DNA of 30,861 bases. Origin: Gallionella sp. UBA4737. GTDB taxonomy: Bacteria > Pseudomonadota > Gammaproteobacteria > Burkholderiales > Gallionellaceae. Location of the stretch: NCBI GenBank assembly GCA_002403995.1, contig DHIV01000003.1, positions 6,504-37,364 of the forward strand. The letters are read 5' to 3'. The notes beneath the pieces were generated by a model that was not told the origin of the DNA, made no database searches, and saw nothing but the letters and a program-made list of their open reading frames with translations. Shown here in pieces: positions 17,205-24,360 of the stretch (its first letter is position 1; each line of letters begins with the position of its first letter). The position numbers and the translations under genes are program-made.

Positions 17205-17258
17205 ATGGCGGACGACCGCGAAGCAGTGACGGTGTTATTGACGCGCGCCAAACATTAG
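17205..17258 (+). pseudogene. Degraded duplicate of the rlmM 3' end
   Basis: In one frame this stretch reads DDREAVTVLLTRAKH and then TAG (17256-17258). Intact RlmM ends HDREEVTVFLTKTKG and then TAA. DRE.VTV.LT..K is shared and the distance to the stop is the same. It has no domain upstream: only about 16 bp separate it from the stop of the GGDEF gene. It is best read as the original rlmM tail left behind when the GGDEF gene entered with a new tail. Confidence 0.6.
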
Positions 17259-17292
17259 CCTGGTCTGATAAAATTTTTGATTTAAAGTCCAC

Positions 17293-18195
17293 ATGAGCGA
17301 ACACCATTCATCACGCGCCGGCTTGGTCGCGGCCTTTTTCACCATTTGCATCTGGACTGGCTTCATTCTGGTCAGCCGCCACGGCGGCAAGAGCGTATTG
17401 ACCGGCTGGGATGTGACCGCATTGCGTTTCGGCGTAGGCTCGCTGATCGCGCTGTTCTTTCTGCCGCGCGTGATTTTGCCGCCGTATAAAGTTATCCTGC
17501 TGTTTTCAGCGTTCGGCGGGATAGGTTATTCCGTCGTTGTGTATGCCGGCTTCCGTCTGGCGCCGGCCGCCCATGCAGCCGTGCTGCTGCCCGGCTCGCT
17601 GCCCTTTGCCACCGCGGTGATCGCCTGGCTGTGGCTGCGGCAAAAACCGTCACCGGCGCAACGCATCGCACTGCTGCTGGTTTTTATCGGCATCGCATTG
17701 ACCGCCGCCGACACGCTTTCCCACGGCGCACACCTGACCGGCACGCAAATGTTCGGCGATCTGCTGTTCCTGTGCGGCTCTTCTTCCTGGGCGGTGTTCA
17801 CCCTGCTGTTGCGCCGCTACCCGATGCCGCCGCTCACCGCAGCAGTCACCACGACGCTGGGCAGCGCGATCCTGTATCTGCCTGTCTGGTGGCTGTTCCT
17901 GCCCAGCACGCTGGGTCAGGCGCCGCCTGCCGAGATCGCGATGCAGGCAGCTTATCAGGGTGTACTGGTCGTATTCGTCGCGATGATGCTCTACACCTTT
18001 GCTGTCCGAAGCCTCGGTGGTCAAACAGTGACGCTGCTGATGGCCATCGTGCCCGGCGTATCCGCCCTCGCAGCCGTGCCTGTTTTGGGTGAACCGCTCT
18101 CTATGCACACCATCGCGGGATTGGCAGCAGTCACGATGGGGGGCGTGCTTGGTGCGCGGCAGACGTCGCTTAAAAAAACCAGGGATGAGATTTAA
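17293..18195 (+). CDS. EamA/DMT-family membrane transporter
   Basis: The 300-residue protein has ten predicted membrane spans in two EamA halves (about residues 10-140 and 155-290), as in drug/metabolite exporters such as RhaT or YdcZ relatives. LRFGVGSLIALFFLP near 45 and VPGVSALAAVPVLGEPLS near 255 are typical of the two halves; the Pro-Gly-Glu stretch in the latter is a family hallmark. The substrate cannot be read from sequence. It starts 35 bp after the rlmM tail remnant, so it may once have been directly downstream of rlmM. Confidence 0.85.
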   Translation: MSEHHSSRAGLVAAFFTICIWTGFILVSRHGGKSVLTGWDVTALRFGVGSLIALFFLPRVILPPYKVILLFSAFGGIGYSVVVYAGFRLAPAAHAAVLLPGSLPFATAVIAWLWLRQKPSPAQRIALLLVFIGIALTAADTLSHGAHLTGTQMFGDLLFLCGSSSWAVFTLLLRRYPMPPLTAAVTTTLGSAILYLPVWWLFLPSTLGQAPPAEIAMQAAYQGVLVVFVAMMLYTFAVRSLGGQTVTLLMAIVPGVSALAAVPVLGEPLSMHTIAGLAAVTMGGVLGARQTSLKKTRDEI

Positions 18196-18221
18196 AAAGG
18201 CAACACCGCCGGGATACAGCC

Positions 18222-18385
18222 ACTCCCTCTCCCCTTTGTGGGAGAGGGTTGAGGAGAGGGGGTGGTTTTGCAAATGAATCAAAATCAAAGTCGCCGGTGG
18301 TAGACCGGCGATTTTGATTTTGGTCATTCATGTTTCGACAAGCTCAACACGAACGGTCTTAGTTTGCTTGGTGCGCAAGCGCACC
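18222..18385. repeat. Stack of small intergenic repeats and hairpins
   Basis: The gap after the EamA gene holds four separate elements. At 18224-18260 is a CCCTCTCCC...GGGAGAGGG inverted pair followed by GAGGAGAGGG. At 18273-18328 a long imperfect hairpin pairs AATCAAAATC with GATTTTGATT and GCCGGT with ACCGGC; it could terminate the EamA transcript. At 18334-18357 is TTCGACAAGCTCA.CACGAAC, also found in rne. At 18370-18385 is a GGTGCGC-AA-GCGCACC palindrome, followed by CTACG. The last is REP-like (GTAG next to a hairpin) and lies directly at the stop of the leftward DUF2283 gene. Confidence 0.6.
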
Positions 18386-18583
18386 CTACGCCGCCTTAAG
18401 TTCCTTGCTCAATTCAAGTGGAAATAAGCCTGCCGCCTTGGCATCAAGCACAACGATCTCGCCCACGCCATTTGCGGTCATACCGACATTGACGTTCCAG
18501 CCCAAGGATACGTCGCGAACAATTTTGCCCTTGTTAAATTCAATTACAAGAATGTCGTCTTCTGCGTCATATTGCATTTTCAT
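18386..18583 (-). CDS. DUF2283 protein, possible antitoxin
   Basis: The 65-residue protein from the ATG at 18583 begins MKMQYDAEDDILVIEF and contains VSLGWNVNVGMTANGVGEIVVLDA, the hallmark pattern of DUF2283. An earlier in-frame Met lies inside the upstream gene and is unlikely. Its start overlaps the stop of the DUF4258 gene as ATGA. DUF2283 genes are often found directly after DUF4258 genes in bacterial and cyanobacterial genomes, and such pairs have been proposed as toxin-antitoxin modules. The role is inferred from that pairing only. Confidence 0.75.
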   Translation of the reverse strand: MKMQYDAEDDILVIEFNKGKIVRDVSLGWNVNVGMTANGVGEIVVLDAKAAGLFPLELSKELKAA

Positions 18584-18867
18584 GTTTTTGACTCCTCTAA
18601 TGTCCAATCCACCATCACGGTTTTGACAATCACGGCCTGCCCGACAACTACTGCAGTACACACCATGTTGTCATGCCGCTCAGGATATTGTTTGTGAATC
18701 CAGAGGTCGGATTCTGTTTTGTGACGGATGTCGCCAGTTTCAATCAAATCGAGCAGCAGTTCAAGGGAAATATCGCGCTTCTCCATGCGCGCCGTGACAT
18801 GGTGCGTAAGCCGAACACTTTTCTGGAAGCGTTGACTGAACATTTGTTTCTCTATTGGCTGAGTCAT
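18580..18867 (-). CDS. DUF4258 protein, possible toxin
   Basis: The 95-residue protein has the DUF4258 core: VRLTHHVTARMEKRDISLELLLDLIETGD in the first half and then basic or aromatic strands ending in VVGQAVIVKTVMVDW. The family resembles small RelE/BrnT-like folds, in which the His-x-x-x-Arg-Met segment is the conserved site. A good ribosome binding site (AGGAAGG, complement of 18875-18881) sits seven bases before the ATG. A TATACT hexamer lies about 30 bases further upstream. The next gene, DUF2283, overlaps by 4 bp. It lies downstream of rluC on the same strand. Confidence 0.75.
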   Translation of the reverse strand: MTQPIEKQMFSQRFQKSVRLTHHVTARMEKRDISLELLLDLIETGDIRHKTESDLWIHKQYPERHDNMVCTAVVVGQAVIVKTVMVDWTLEESKT

Positions 18868-18925
18868 ACGCCACCCTTCCTGTTTACTACTTGGAGATAA
18901 ATTTGCATAGTATAAGTACGGTAAA

Positions 18926-19873
18926 TCACGCCCCTACACCCGCATCCAATTTCGCAATAAAACTCTCCAACTCCTTAGCCAATGGCGCAACCAACCGCAT
19001 AGGCTCGCCCGTCAGCGGATGCGCGAACGCGATGCTGTAGGCGTGCAGGAACATGCGCTTCAGTCCCTGTTTCATCAATACCTTGTTGCGCGCGAAGTCG
19101 CCGTACTTGTCGTCACCGGCGATCGGGAAGCCGAGATGGGAAAGATGCACGCGGATCTGGTGGGTGCGTCCGGTCTTGAGTTGCGCTTCCAATAAGGAAA
19201 ACTCCGGCCAGCTTCTTTGCAGCGCGAAGATGGTGTGCGAAGCCTGCCCGTCTTCCCTGACCATCACGCGCTTCTCGCCCTGCGGCGTGTCGAACTTGTG
19301 CAGCGGCAGTTTGACGTGCTGCTTGGCGTTCTTCCACTGCCCCAGCACCAGCGCGAAATAACGCTTGTCGCTGTTGCCCTCGCGCATGATCTCGTGCATC
19401 GCGGTCAGCGCGGAACGTTTCTTCGCCAGCAGCAGCACACCGGAGGTCTCGCGGTCCAACCGGTGCACCAGTTCGAGGAACTTTGCTTGCGGGCGCGCGC
19501 GGCGCATCTGCTCGATGACCCCGAAGCTGACCCCGCTGCCGCCGTGCACCGCGACACCGGCCGGTTTGTTCACCGCCAGTATCGCATCGTCCTCATACAG
19601 GATCGGGAATTCCACCGCCGGGATGTGCACTGCTTCGATCTCATGCTTTTCCGCGACGCGTATCGGCGGGATACGCAGCAGGTCGCCCAGCTTCAGCCTA
19701 TAGGTCTGGTCGATGCGCTTCTTGTTCACCCGCACCTCGCCGCGCAGGATGCGGTAAACGTGGCTCTTGGGCACGCCTTTCAGGTGCTTGAACAGGAAAT
19801 TGTCGATGCGCTGCGATTCCCCGCTTTCGTCGATTTCCACAAAACTCACAGAATCTTTGCTTAAACCATTCAT
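18926..19873 (-). CDS. rluC: 23S rRNA pseudouridine synthase RluC
   Basis: The enzyme makes pseudouridine at positions 955, 2504 and 2580 of 23S rRNA in E. coli. I start it at the ATG at 19873, giving 315 residues beginning MNGLSKDSVSFVEIDESGESQRIDNFL. The longer frame to 19954 adds a non-conserved leader. An S4 RNA-binding domain covers about residues 20-75 (RIDNFLFKHLKGVPKSHVYRILR). The catalytic Asp is Asp140 in HRLDRETSG, and LKTGRTHQIRVHLSHLGFPIAGDDKYGD follows. It is divergent from rne, the arrangement found in many proteobacteria. Confidence 0.95.
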   Translation of the reverse strand: MNGLSKDSVSFVEIDESGESQRIDNFLFKHLKGVPKSHVYRILRGEVRVNKKRIDQTYRLKLGDLLRIPPIRVAEKHEIEAVHIPAVEFPILYEDDAILAVNKPAGVAVHGGSGVSFGVIEQMRRARPQAKFLELVHRLDRETSGVLLLAKKRSALTAMHEIMREGNSDKRYFALVLGQWKNAKQHVKLPLHKFDTPQGEKRVMVREDGQASHTIFALQRSWPEFSLLEAQLKTGRTHQIRVHLSHLGFPIAGDDKYGDFARNKVLMKQGLKRMFLHAYSIAFAHPLTGEPMRLVAPLAKELESFIAKLDAGVGA

Positions 19874-20329
19874 TTTGCTTATACTTCGCCGCTCGCGCGT
19901 TTTGGATTGGGTAAGTTTGGGAAGAATTTCCCCGCCAAGGATCTTTTGGCACAAGCGACGGCACGATGTGCCGCCACCCTTCCAGCCGCAGCCCGGTTAA
20001 TATCACTCACCGGAACCAGCAGTGATAGTAATTGATTTGCGCGCTCAAAGCACCTGTGGATTTTCCGTGTTGCAGCCCCGACAATATTGAATCAGGGCTG
20101 CAACACCCCCCGAGGGACTTTTGCACCAGTCGGCATAGCGGATGCAATGCATCTGCGGCCACGATACAAAAGCCCCGGAGAACAACAATTTAAGACCGGC
20201 TATTTACTAAAGAGAACTGAATTGAACAACCGTTTGCACAATACAAGACTGTTTGCACGATTGCTCCTCTCTAACGCCTAACCGCGTGTAGCTTGGCCTC
20301 GCCCGTGTCAGAGCGCGGGAGAAGATAAA
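19874..20329. promoter_or_regulatory. Divergent rluC/rne intergenic region with probable long rne leader
   Basis: The 456-bp gap has no convincing gene. In E. coli the rne mRNA has a long 5' leader with hairpins through which RNase E controls its own synthesis, and a gap of this size upstream of rne here fits that idea. It holds a perfect 12-bp inverted repeat (20067-20078 with 20095-20106, GTGTTGCAGCCC, 16-base loop). I could not identify promoters with confidence on either side. The gap closes with a good ribosome binding site, GGGAGAAG, before the rne ATG. Confidence 0.5.
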
Positions 20330-22879
20330 ATGAAACGCATGTTATTCAATGCGACACAACCGGAAGAACTCCGTGTCGCCATTGTCGATGGCCAGAAACT
20401 GATAGACCTCGACATTGAAACCGCCGGCAAAGAGCAACGCAAGAGCAACATCTACAAAGCAGTCATCACCCGCCTCGAGCCCAGCCTCGAAGCCTGTTTC
20501 GTCGAATACGGCGGCAACCGGCACGGCTTTCTGCCCTTCAAGGAAGTAGCTCCGCAGTATTACCAATCCGGCAGCGGCAACCGCCCCTCGATCAAGGAAG
20601 CCTTGCGCGAAGGCCAGGAATTGCTGGTGCAGGTGGAAAAAGACGAGCGCGGCAACAAGGGCGCGGCACTGACCACCTACATCAGCCTGGCCGGCCGCTA
20701 CATCGTGCTGATGCCGAACAACCCGAGCGGCGGCGGTGTATCGCGCCGCATCGAAGGCGAAGATCGCGACGAGTTGCGCCAGGTGCTGGCGCATGTCGAC
20801 GTGCCGCAGGGCATGAGCATCATCGCTCGCACTGCGGGTATCGGGCGCAACGAAGAAGAATTGCAATGGGACCTGGATTACCTCAAGCAATTGTGGGATG
20901 CGATCGAAGGCGCGGCGAAATCCGAAAAAGCCCCGTCGCTGATCTACCTGGAAAGCAGCCTGGTGGTGCGCGCCATCCGCGACTACTTCAACCCCGAGAT
21001 CAGCGAGATCCTGATCGACACCGAAGATGTCTACCAGCAGGCTTTGGCGTTCATGAGCACGGTGATGCCGGGCAACGTGAACCGCATCAAGCGCTATGTG
21101 GACGATGTGCCGCTGTTCTCGCGTTTCCAGATCGAGCACCAGATCGAATCCGCACACGCGCGCGAAGTGCGCTTGCCATCCGGCGGCGTGATCGTGATCG
21201 ACCATACGGAGGCGCTGACCGCGATCGACATCAACTCGGCGCGCGCCACCAAGGGCTCGGACATCGAGGCCACCGCGCTGAACACCAACCTCGAGGCGGC
21301 GGAAGAGATCGCCCGCCAGTTGCGCTTGCGCGACCTGGGCGGATTGATCGTGATCGACTTCATCGACATGGAAAGCAACCGCAACCAGCGCGAGGTGGAA
21401 GACCGCTTGCGCGACTCGCTGCATTACGATCGTGCGCGCGTGCAGACCGCCAAGATCTCGCGCTTCGGCCTGCTCGAGCTGTCGCGCCAGCGCCTGGCGC
21501 CCAGCCTGGGCGAAGGCAACTACATCGCCTGCCCGCGTTGCAGCGGCATAGGCCACATCCGCGGTATCGAGTCCTCCGCGTTGCACATCCTGCGCATCAT
21601 CCAGGAAGAGGCGATGAAGGAAAGCAGCGCAGCGATACACGTGCAAGTGCCGGTCGACGTGGCCACATTCCTGCTGAATGAAAAACGCTCCGACATACAC
21701 CGCATCGAATCGCGCCTGAAAGTCGGCATCACGCTGATCCCCAACCCGCATCTGGAAACACCCAACTACAGCATCACCCGCCTGCGCCAGGATGACATGA
21801 GCAGCGATGTGCTGCAGGCCAGCTACAAGCTGGTGGAAAAACCGGCCGAAGAAAAGCCGCTGACCGCCGCGCAGGAGCAGCAAAAAGCCACGCGCGCGCA
21901 AGCCGTGGTGCAGGGCGTCACGCCGATGAAGGCCGCACCGGTGCAGGCCGAAGCAGCCAAGCCCTCTTTGTTCGGCAAAATTTCCGCCTGGTTCAAGTCA
22001 TTGAGCGAGGAAGAACAACCCAAAGCCAAACCGGCTGCAAGCAGGCCGCGCAACGCGCCGCGTCCCGAACGCGGTGAACGTCCCGAAGGCGGCGGCAAAC
22101 GCCGTGACCGTGGCGGGCGCGGTGAACGCAGCGAGCGGGACGAGCGTCCCGAGGGCGCTGGCAATCGCGACCGCAACGAAGCGCGCGGCAAGCCGGCCCT
22201 TCGACAAGCTCAGGATAAACTGGCCTCCGGCCAAACCGAAGCCAAACCGCAGGAGCCGCGCCAACCCAAGCCGCCGCGTCCACAGCGTCCCGCTGAAGAA
22301 AAGCCGGTGCTGGAAAGCCAGGTTGCCACTGCCGCGGTGGAACAAGCCGAAGCAGTCCCGCGTGAAGGCGGACGCCGCCGCGGACGCCGCGGTGGCCGCA
22401 AGGAACGCGAGCAACGCGAAAACGCCGCTGCTTTGGCAACGAATGGCGTAGCCGTCAGCGCACAGCAATCCTTCGAACAGATGGACACCGCGCCAATCAA
22501 TACAGGGCCGACGGAATATATCGCCTACCCGGATGGATTCGTCAAGCCAAGCGAATACATCGCGATGCCGACGATAGCCACCCCGAACCTGCCCGCGGTG
22601 GTCGAACCTACTCTGCCGGCGGTGATGGCACCAACCCAGATCGCGGTTGCAACACCGACCCTGCCTGCGGTTGCGGCATCGGCGCCCGCAACAAGGGCGC
22701 CGGGCAATGGCCTGGTTCAAATCGAAACCGATCCGATCAAGCTGAGCACCATTGCGCAGTTCACCGCCACCCCGACGGAAAGGCATGCATCGCGCCGCCG
22801 CCGTGAACGCCAGCATGAAGTGTATGTGGAGAATGAACCGTTGGTGCAGATCGAGACGCAACATACTCCGCAAGGGTAA
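20330..22879 (+). CDS. rne: Ribonuclease E
   Basis: RNase E starts mRNA decay and processes rRNA and tRNA precursors, and scaffolds the degradosome at the inner membrane. The 849-residue protein begins MKRMLFNATQPEELRVAIVDGQKL. It has an S1 domain (about 35-125), the catalytic Mg-binding Asp300 (TAIDINSAR) and Asp343 (IVIDFIDM), and the zinc-link CPRC at 401-404, matching E. coli Asp303, Asp346 and Cys404/407. From about residue 500 the protein is a disordered, Arg/Glu/Pro-rich scaffold. It includes a likely amphipathic membrane anchor (SLFGKISAWFKSL) and RNA-binding arginine clusters such as GRRRGRRGGRK. The segment ALRQAQDKLASGQ near residue 625 is encoded by a dispersed DNA repeat inserted in frame. 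A strong terminator follows the stop. Confidence 0.97.
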   Translation: MKRMLFNATQPEELRVAIVDGQKLIDLDIETAGKEQRKSNIYKAVITRLEPSLEACFVEYGGNRHGFLPFKEVAPQYYQSGSGNRPSIKEALREGQELLVQVEKDERGNKGAALTTYISLAGRYIVLMPNNPSGGGVSRRIEGEDRDELRQVLAHVDVPQGMSIIARTAGIGRNEEELQWDLDYLKQLWDAIEGAAKSEKAPSLIYLESSLVVRAIRDYFNPEISEILIDTEDVYQQALAFMSTVMPGNVNRIKRYVDDVPLFSRFQIEHQIESAHAREVRLPSGGVIVIDHTEALTAIDINSARATKGSDIEATALNTNLEAAEEIARQLRLRDLGGLIVIDFIDMESNRNQREVEDRLRDSLHYDRARVQTAKISRFGLLELSRQRLAPSLGEGNYIACPRCSGIGHIRGIESSALHILRIIQEEAMKESSAAIHVQVPVDVATFLLNEKRSDIHRIESRLKVGITLIPNPHLETPNYSITRLRQDDMSSDVLQASYKLVEKPAEEKPLTAAQEQQKATRAQAVVQGVTPMKAAPVQAEAAKPSLFGKISAWFKSLSEEEQPKAKPAASRPRNAPRPERGERPEGGGKRRDRGGRGERSERDERPEGAGNRDRNEARGKPALRQAQDKLASGQTEAKPQEPRQPKPPRPQRPAEEKPVLESQVATAAVEQAEAVPREGGRRRGRRGGRKEREQRENAAALATNGVAVSAQQSFEQMDTAPINTGPTEYIAYPDGFVKPSEYIAMPTIATPNLPAVVEPTLPAVMAPTQIAVATPTLPAVAASAPATRAPGNGLVQIETDPIKLSTIAQFTATPTERHASRRRRERQHEVYVENEPLVQIETQHTPQG
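22197..22224 (+). repeat. Dispersed repeat inserted in frame in the rne scaffold region
   Basis: CTTCGACAAGCTCAGGATAAAC belongs to the widespread TTCGACAAGCTCA...GAACGG family of short intergenic repeats. The 13-mer TTCGACAAGCTCA also occurs at 18334 in this window. Here it is translated as LRQAQDKL within the disordered part of RNase E and keeps the frame open. Confidence 0.65.
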
Positions 22880-22896
22880 TCCCGGTTTGCAAAAAT

Positions 22897-22935
22897 AAAA
22901 GCCGCACGATGCAAGTCGTGCGGCTTTTTTATTTT
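22897..22935 (+). terminator. Intrinsic terminator after rne
   Basis: A near-perfect stem AGCCGCACGA/TCGTGCGGCT with a six-base loop (TGCAAG) is preceded by an A-run and followed by T6 and more T-rich sequence, 17 bp after the rne stop. The A-run and T-run pair, so it should work in both directions. Confidence 0.9.
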
Positions 22936-22985
22936 CGGGAGCGGAGCTACATGTAGGAGCGGGCCCTGCGTGTGTTGTTGGGGCT

Positions 22986-23036
22986 GTGTCAATTCCGTCC
23001 AGCCTTTGGCTGGCAACGGATTGCCTGACTGTGTTA
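22986..23036 (+). mobile_element. 51-bp hairpin inserted within REP element B (first)
   Basis: Relative to copy C the insertion falls exactly inside the palindrome GGGGCT/TCAGCCCC. It begins GTGTC. The outer stem is AA(T)TCCGT/ACGGATT with one unpaired T, the inner stem CCAGCC-TTT-GGCTGG, and GCCTG follows. Confidence 0.65.
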
Positions 23037-23058
23037 TCAGCCCCTTACAACCACGGCG

Positions 23059-23106
23059 GTGACGATCTTGCCCAGCCACCGGCTGGTTGCAAGTCGCCTG
23101 CAAAGC
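23059..23106 (+). mobile_element. 48-bp hairpin inserted within REP element B (second)
   Basis: Relative to copy C the insertion falls between CCACGGCG and TACCTCTTG. It begins GTGAC. The outer stem is GA(T)CTTGC/GCAAGTC with one unpaired T, the inner stem CCAGCC-ACC-GGCTGG, and GCCTGC follows. Confidence 0.65.
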
Positions 23107-23186
23107 TACCTCTTGCGGGTGCTGCCCGCGATATCCTGTTCGCGGGCACGCCCCGCTCCTACAAAGCCCGCATCCTATAAGACGCG

Positions 23187-23675
23187 CTAGGCCGCGAAAT
23201 GCCGCTGGCGTATCTCCTCAAGCAATCCCTGCGCCGCATCCTCCACCATATCCAGCACACGCTCGAAACCATCCGCGCCGCCGTAATACGGATCGGGCAC
23301 TTCGCGCTCGATGTGATGGCGCGCGTATTCGAGGAACAGTCCCACCTGGCTATCGCTGTCCGGCGGATTGATGCGCTGCAGAATGGCGAGGTTGGCCCCG
23401 TCCATCGCCAGCACATAATCAAATTGGCGGAAGTCTTCCTCTACCACCTGGCGGCCGCGCAGTTCGCTCATGTCATAACCGCGCTGTTGTGCCGCGCGTT
23501 GCGCGCGCGAATCCGGCTTGTCGCCGATGTGATAATCATGCGTACCGGCCGAATCGATCGATATTTGTTTGGCCAGACCCGCACTCTCGACATAGTGGCG
23601 AAACACCGCCTCCGCTGTCGGAGAGCGGCAGATATTGCCCATGCAGACAAACACCACAGAAACTTTATTCATCAT
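23187..23675 (-). CDS. Low-molecular-weight protein tyrosine phosphatase
   Basis: The protein of about 162 residues removes phosphate from phosphotyrosine. The catalytic P-loop is CMGNICRS (CX5R) near the N-terminus, and the acid loop is DPYYGG with the general-acid Asp near residue 128. I take one of the two adjacent ATGs at 23675/23672 as start; the longer frame would run into the lipocalin gene. It lies 1-4 bp after the lipocalin stop, so the two share a transcript. Members of this family often regulate exopolysaccharide or stress kinases, but no Wzc-like kinase is present in the window. Confidence 0.92.
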   Translation of the reverse strand: MMNKVSVVFVCMGNICRSPTAEAVFRHYVESAGLAKQISIDSAGTHDYHIGDKPDSRAQRAAQQRGYDMSELRGRQVVEEDFRQFDYVLAMDGANLAILQRINPPDSDSQVGLFLEYARHHIEREVPDPYYGGADGFERVLDMVEDAAQGLLEEIRQRHFAA

Positions 23676-23676
23676 C

Positions 23677-24213
23677 TCAATCGACCATAATGGGTGTGTT
23701 CTTGTGCTCAACGTAGATCAGCTTGTCGGTTACAAAGCCCAATGACCTGGCGCGCTCGACCAGGATAGCCAGCGTGTCCGGATCGAGTTGCCGGTCGCGC
23801 GCCAGTATCCAGAGATAATCGCGGTTCGGTCCGGCCACCATCGCATAACGATATTGCGGATCGAGCACCAGCACATTGTACGCGCCGTATAACGGCCCGA
23901 AGAATGACACCTCCAGACTGGCGATATCTGATTTACCCTGGAACCGCGCCACGCCCTTCACTTCTTTCCACTTGTTCTTTTTGGCATCGAAACCGCGATT
24001 GATCACCTCGATGCGGCCGTCCGGCAGCTTGCGGTAATCTGCCGTCACGTCGGTCAGGCCGCGCTCAAAACTGTGATCGAGCCGCGCGATCTCATTCCAG
24101 TGTCCCAGATATTTGTCCGCATCGAAACCGGCCACCGGTTGCAGTCCTTCCGGCACGCCGGAACAACCCGCCAGCAGCACTATCGCGCCTGTCCATAACC
24201 ATTTCATCTTCAT
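23677..24213 (-). CDS. blc: Outer-membrane lipocalin, Blc family
   Basis: This 178-residue lipoprotein has a lipobox LLAGCSG (Cys17) after a short signal peptide, so it should be lipid-anchored; no Asp at +2 is present, so outer-membrane sorting is expected. The lipocalin signature is GHWNEIARLDHSFERG. DVTADYRKLPDGRIEVINRGF and FFGPLYGAYNVLVLDPQYRYAMVAGPNRDYLWIL follow as in bacterial lipocalin (Blc), and the length matches (177 in E. coli). Blc binds lysophospholipids and is linked to membrane stress. The tyrosine phosphatase gene follows immediately. Confidence 0.93.
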   Translation of the reverse strand: MKMKWLWTGAIVLLAGCSGVPEGLQPVAGFDADKYLGHWNEIARLDHSFERGLTDVTADYRKLPDGRIEVINRGFDAKKNKWKEVKGVARFQGKSDIASLEVSFFGPLYGAYNVLVLDPQYRYAMVAGPNRDYLWILARDRQLDPDTLAILVERARSLGFVTDKLIYVEHKNTPIMVD

Positions 24214-24297
24214 ATTTTCATACCCTCCAAACGTCGGGCTGCCGCAAGTTTCTCACTTGCATCCGCGATCATTGTAACCGCGCCAACACAACATTAC

Positions 24298-24326
24298 TTG
24301 ACCAATTAACTCGGGTTTATTATCAT
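24298..24326 (+). promoter_or_regulatory. Sigma-70 type promoter for the dsrC/tusE-like gene
   Basis: TTGACC and TATCAT are separated by exactly 17 bp, close to the TTGACA/TATAAT consensus. The -10 ends 34 bp before the ATG, and a good AGGAG (24348-24352) sits eight bases before it. Confidence 0.75.
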
Positions 24327-24360
24327 GCGCCCCATTCATCATTAATCAGGAGTTTTACCA

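Larger units (their letters stand above)
22952..23163 (+). repeat. Composite REP-type element, copy B (carries two hairpin inserts)
   Basis: The element is bounded by TGTAGGAGCGGGCC and GGGCACGCCCCGCTCCTACA. It contains the same core as copy C at 26205 but is interrupted twice, at 22986-23036 (51 bp) and 23059-23106 (48 bp). It lies between the rne terminator and the convergent tyrosine phosphatase gene. Confidence 0.8.

Noticed and set aside
20087..20281. A 64-residue frame in the rne leader.
   Set aside because: It begins inside the inverted repeat, has no ribosome binding site and no family resemblance.
20342..21901. A 519-residue open frame antisense to rne, and similar long antisense frames under dprE1, the DprE2-like gene, selO and the flippase gene.
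   Set aside because: They mirror the third-position GC bias of the real genes, have no recognisable domains, and the sense proteins are clear family members.
22986..23106. The hairpin inserts as integron attC sites.
   Set aside because: The ends lack the RYYYAAC and GTTRRRY core sites, and the copies contain no gene cassette.
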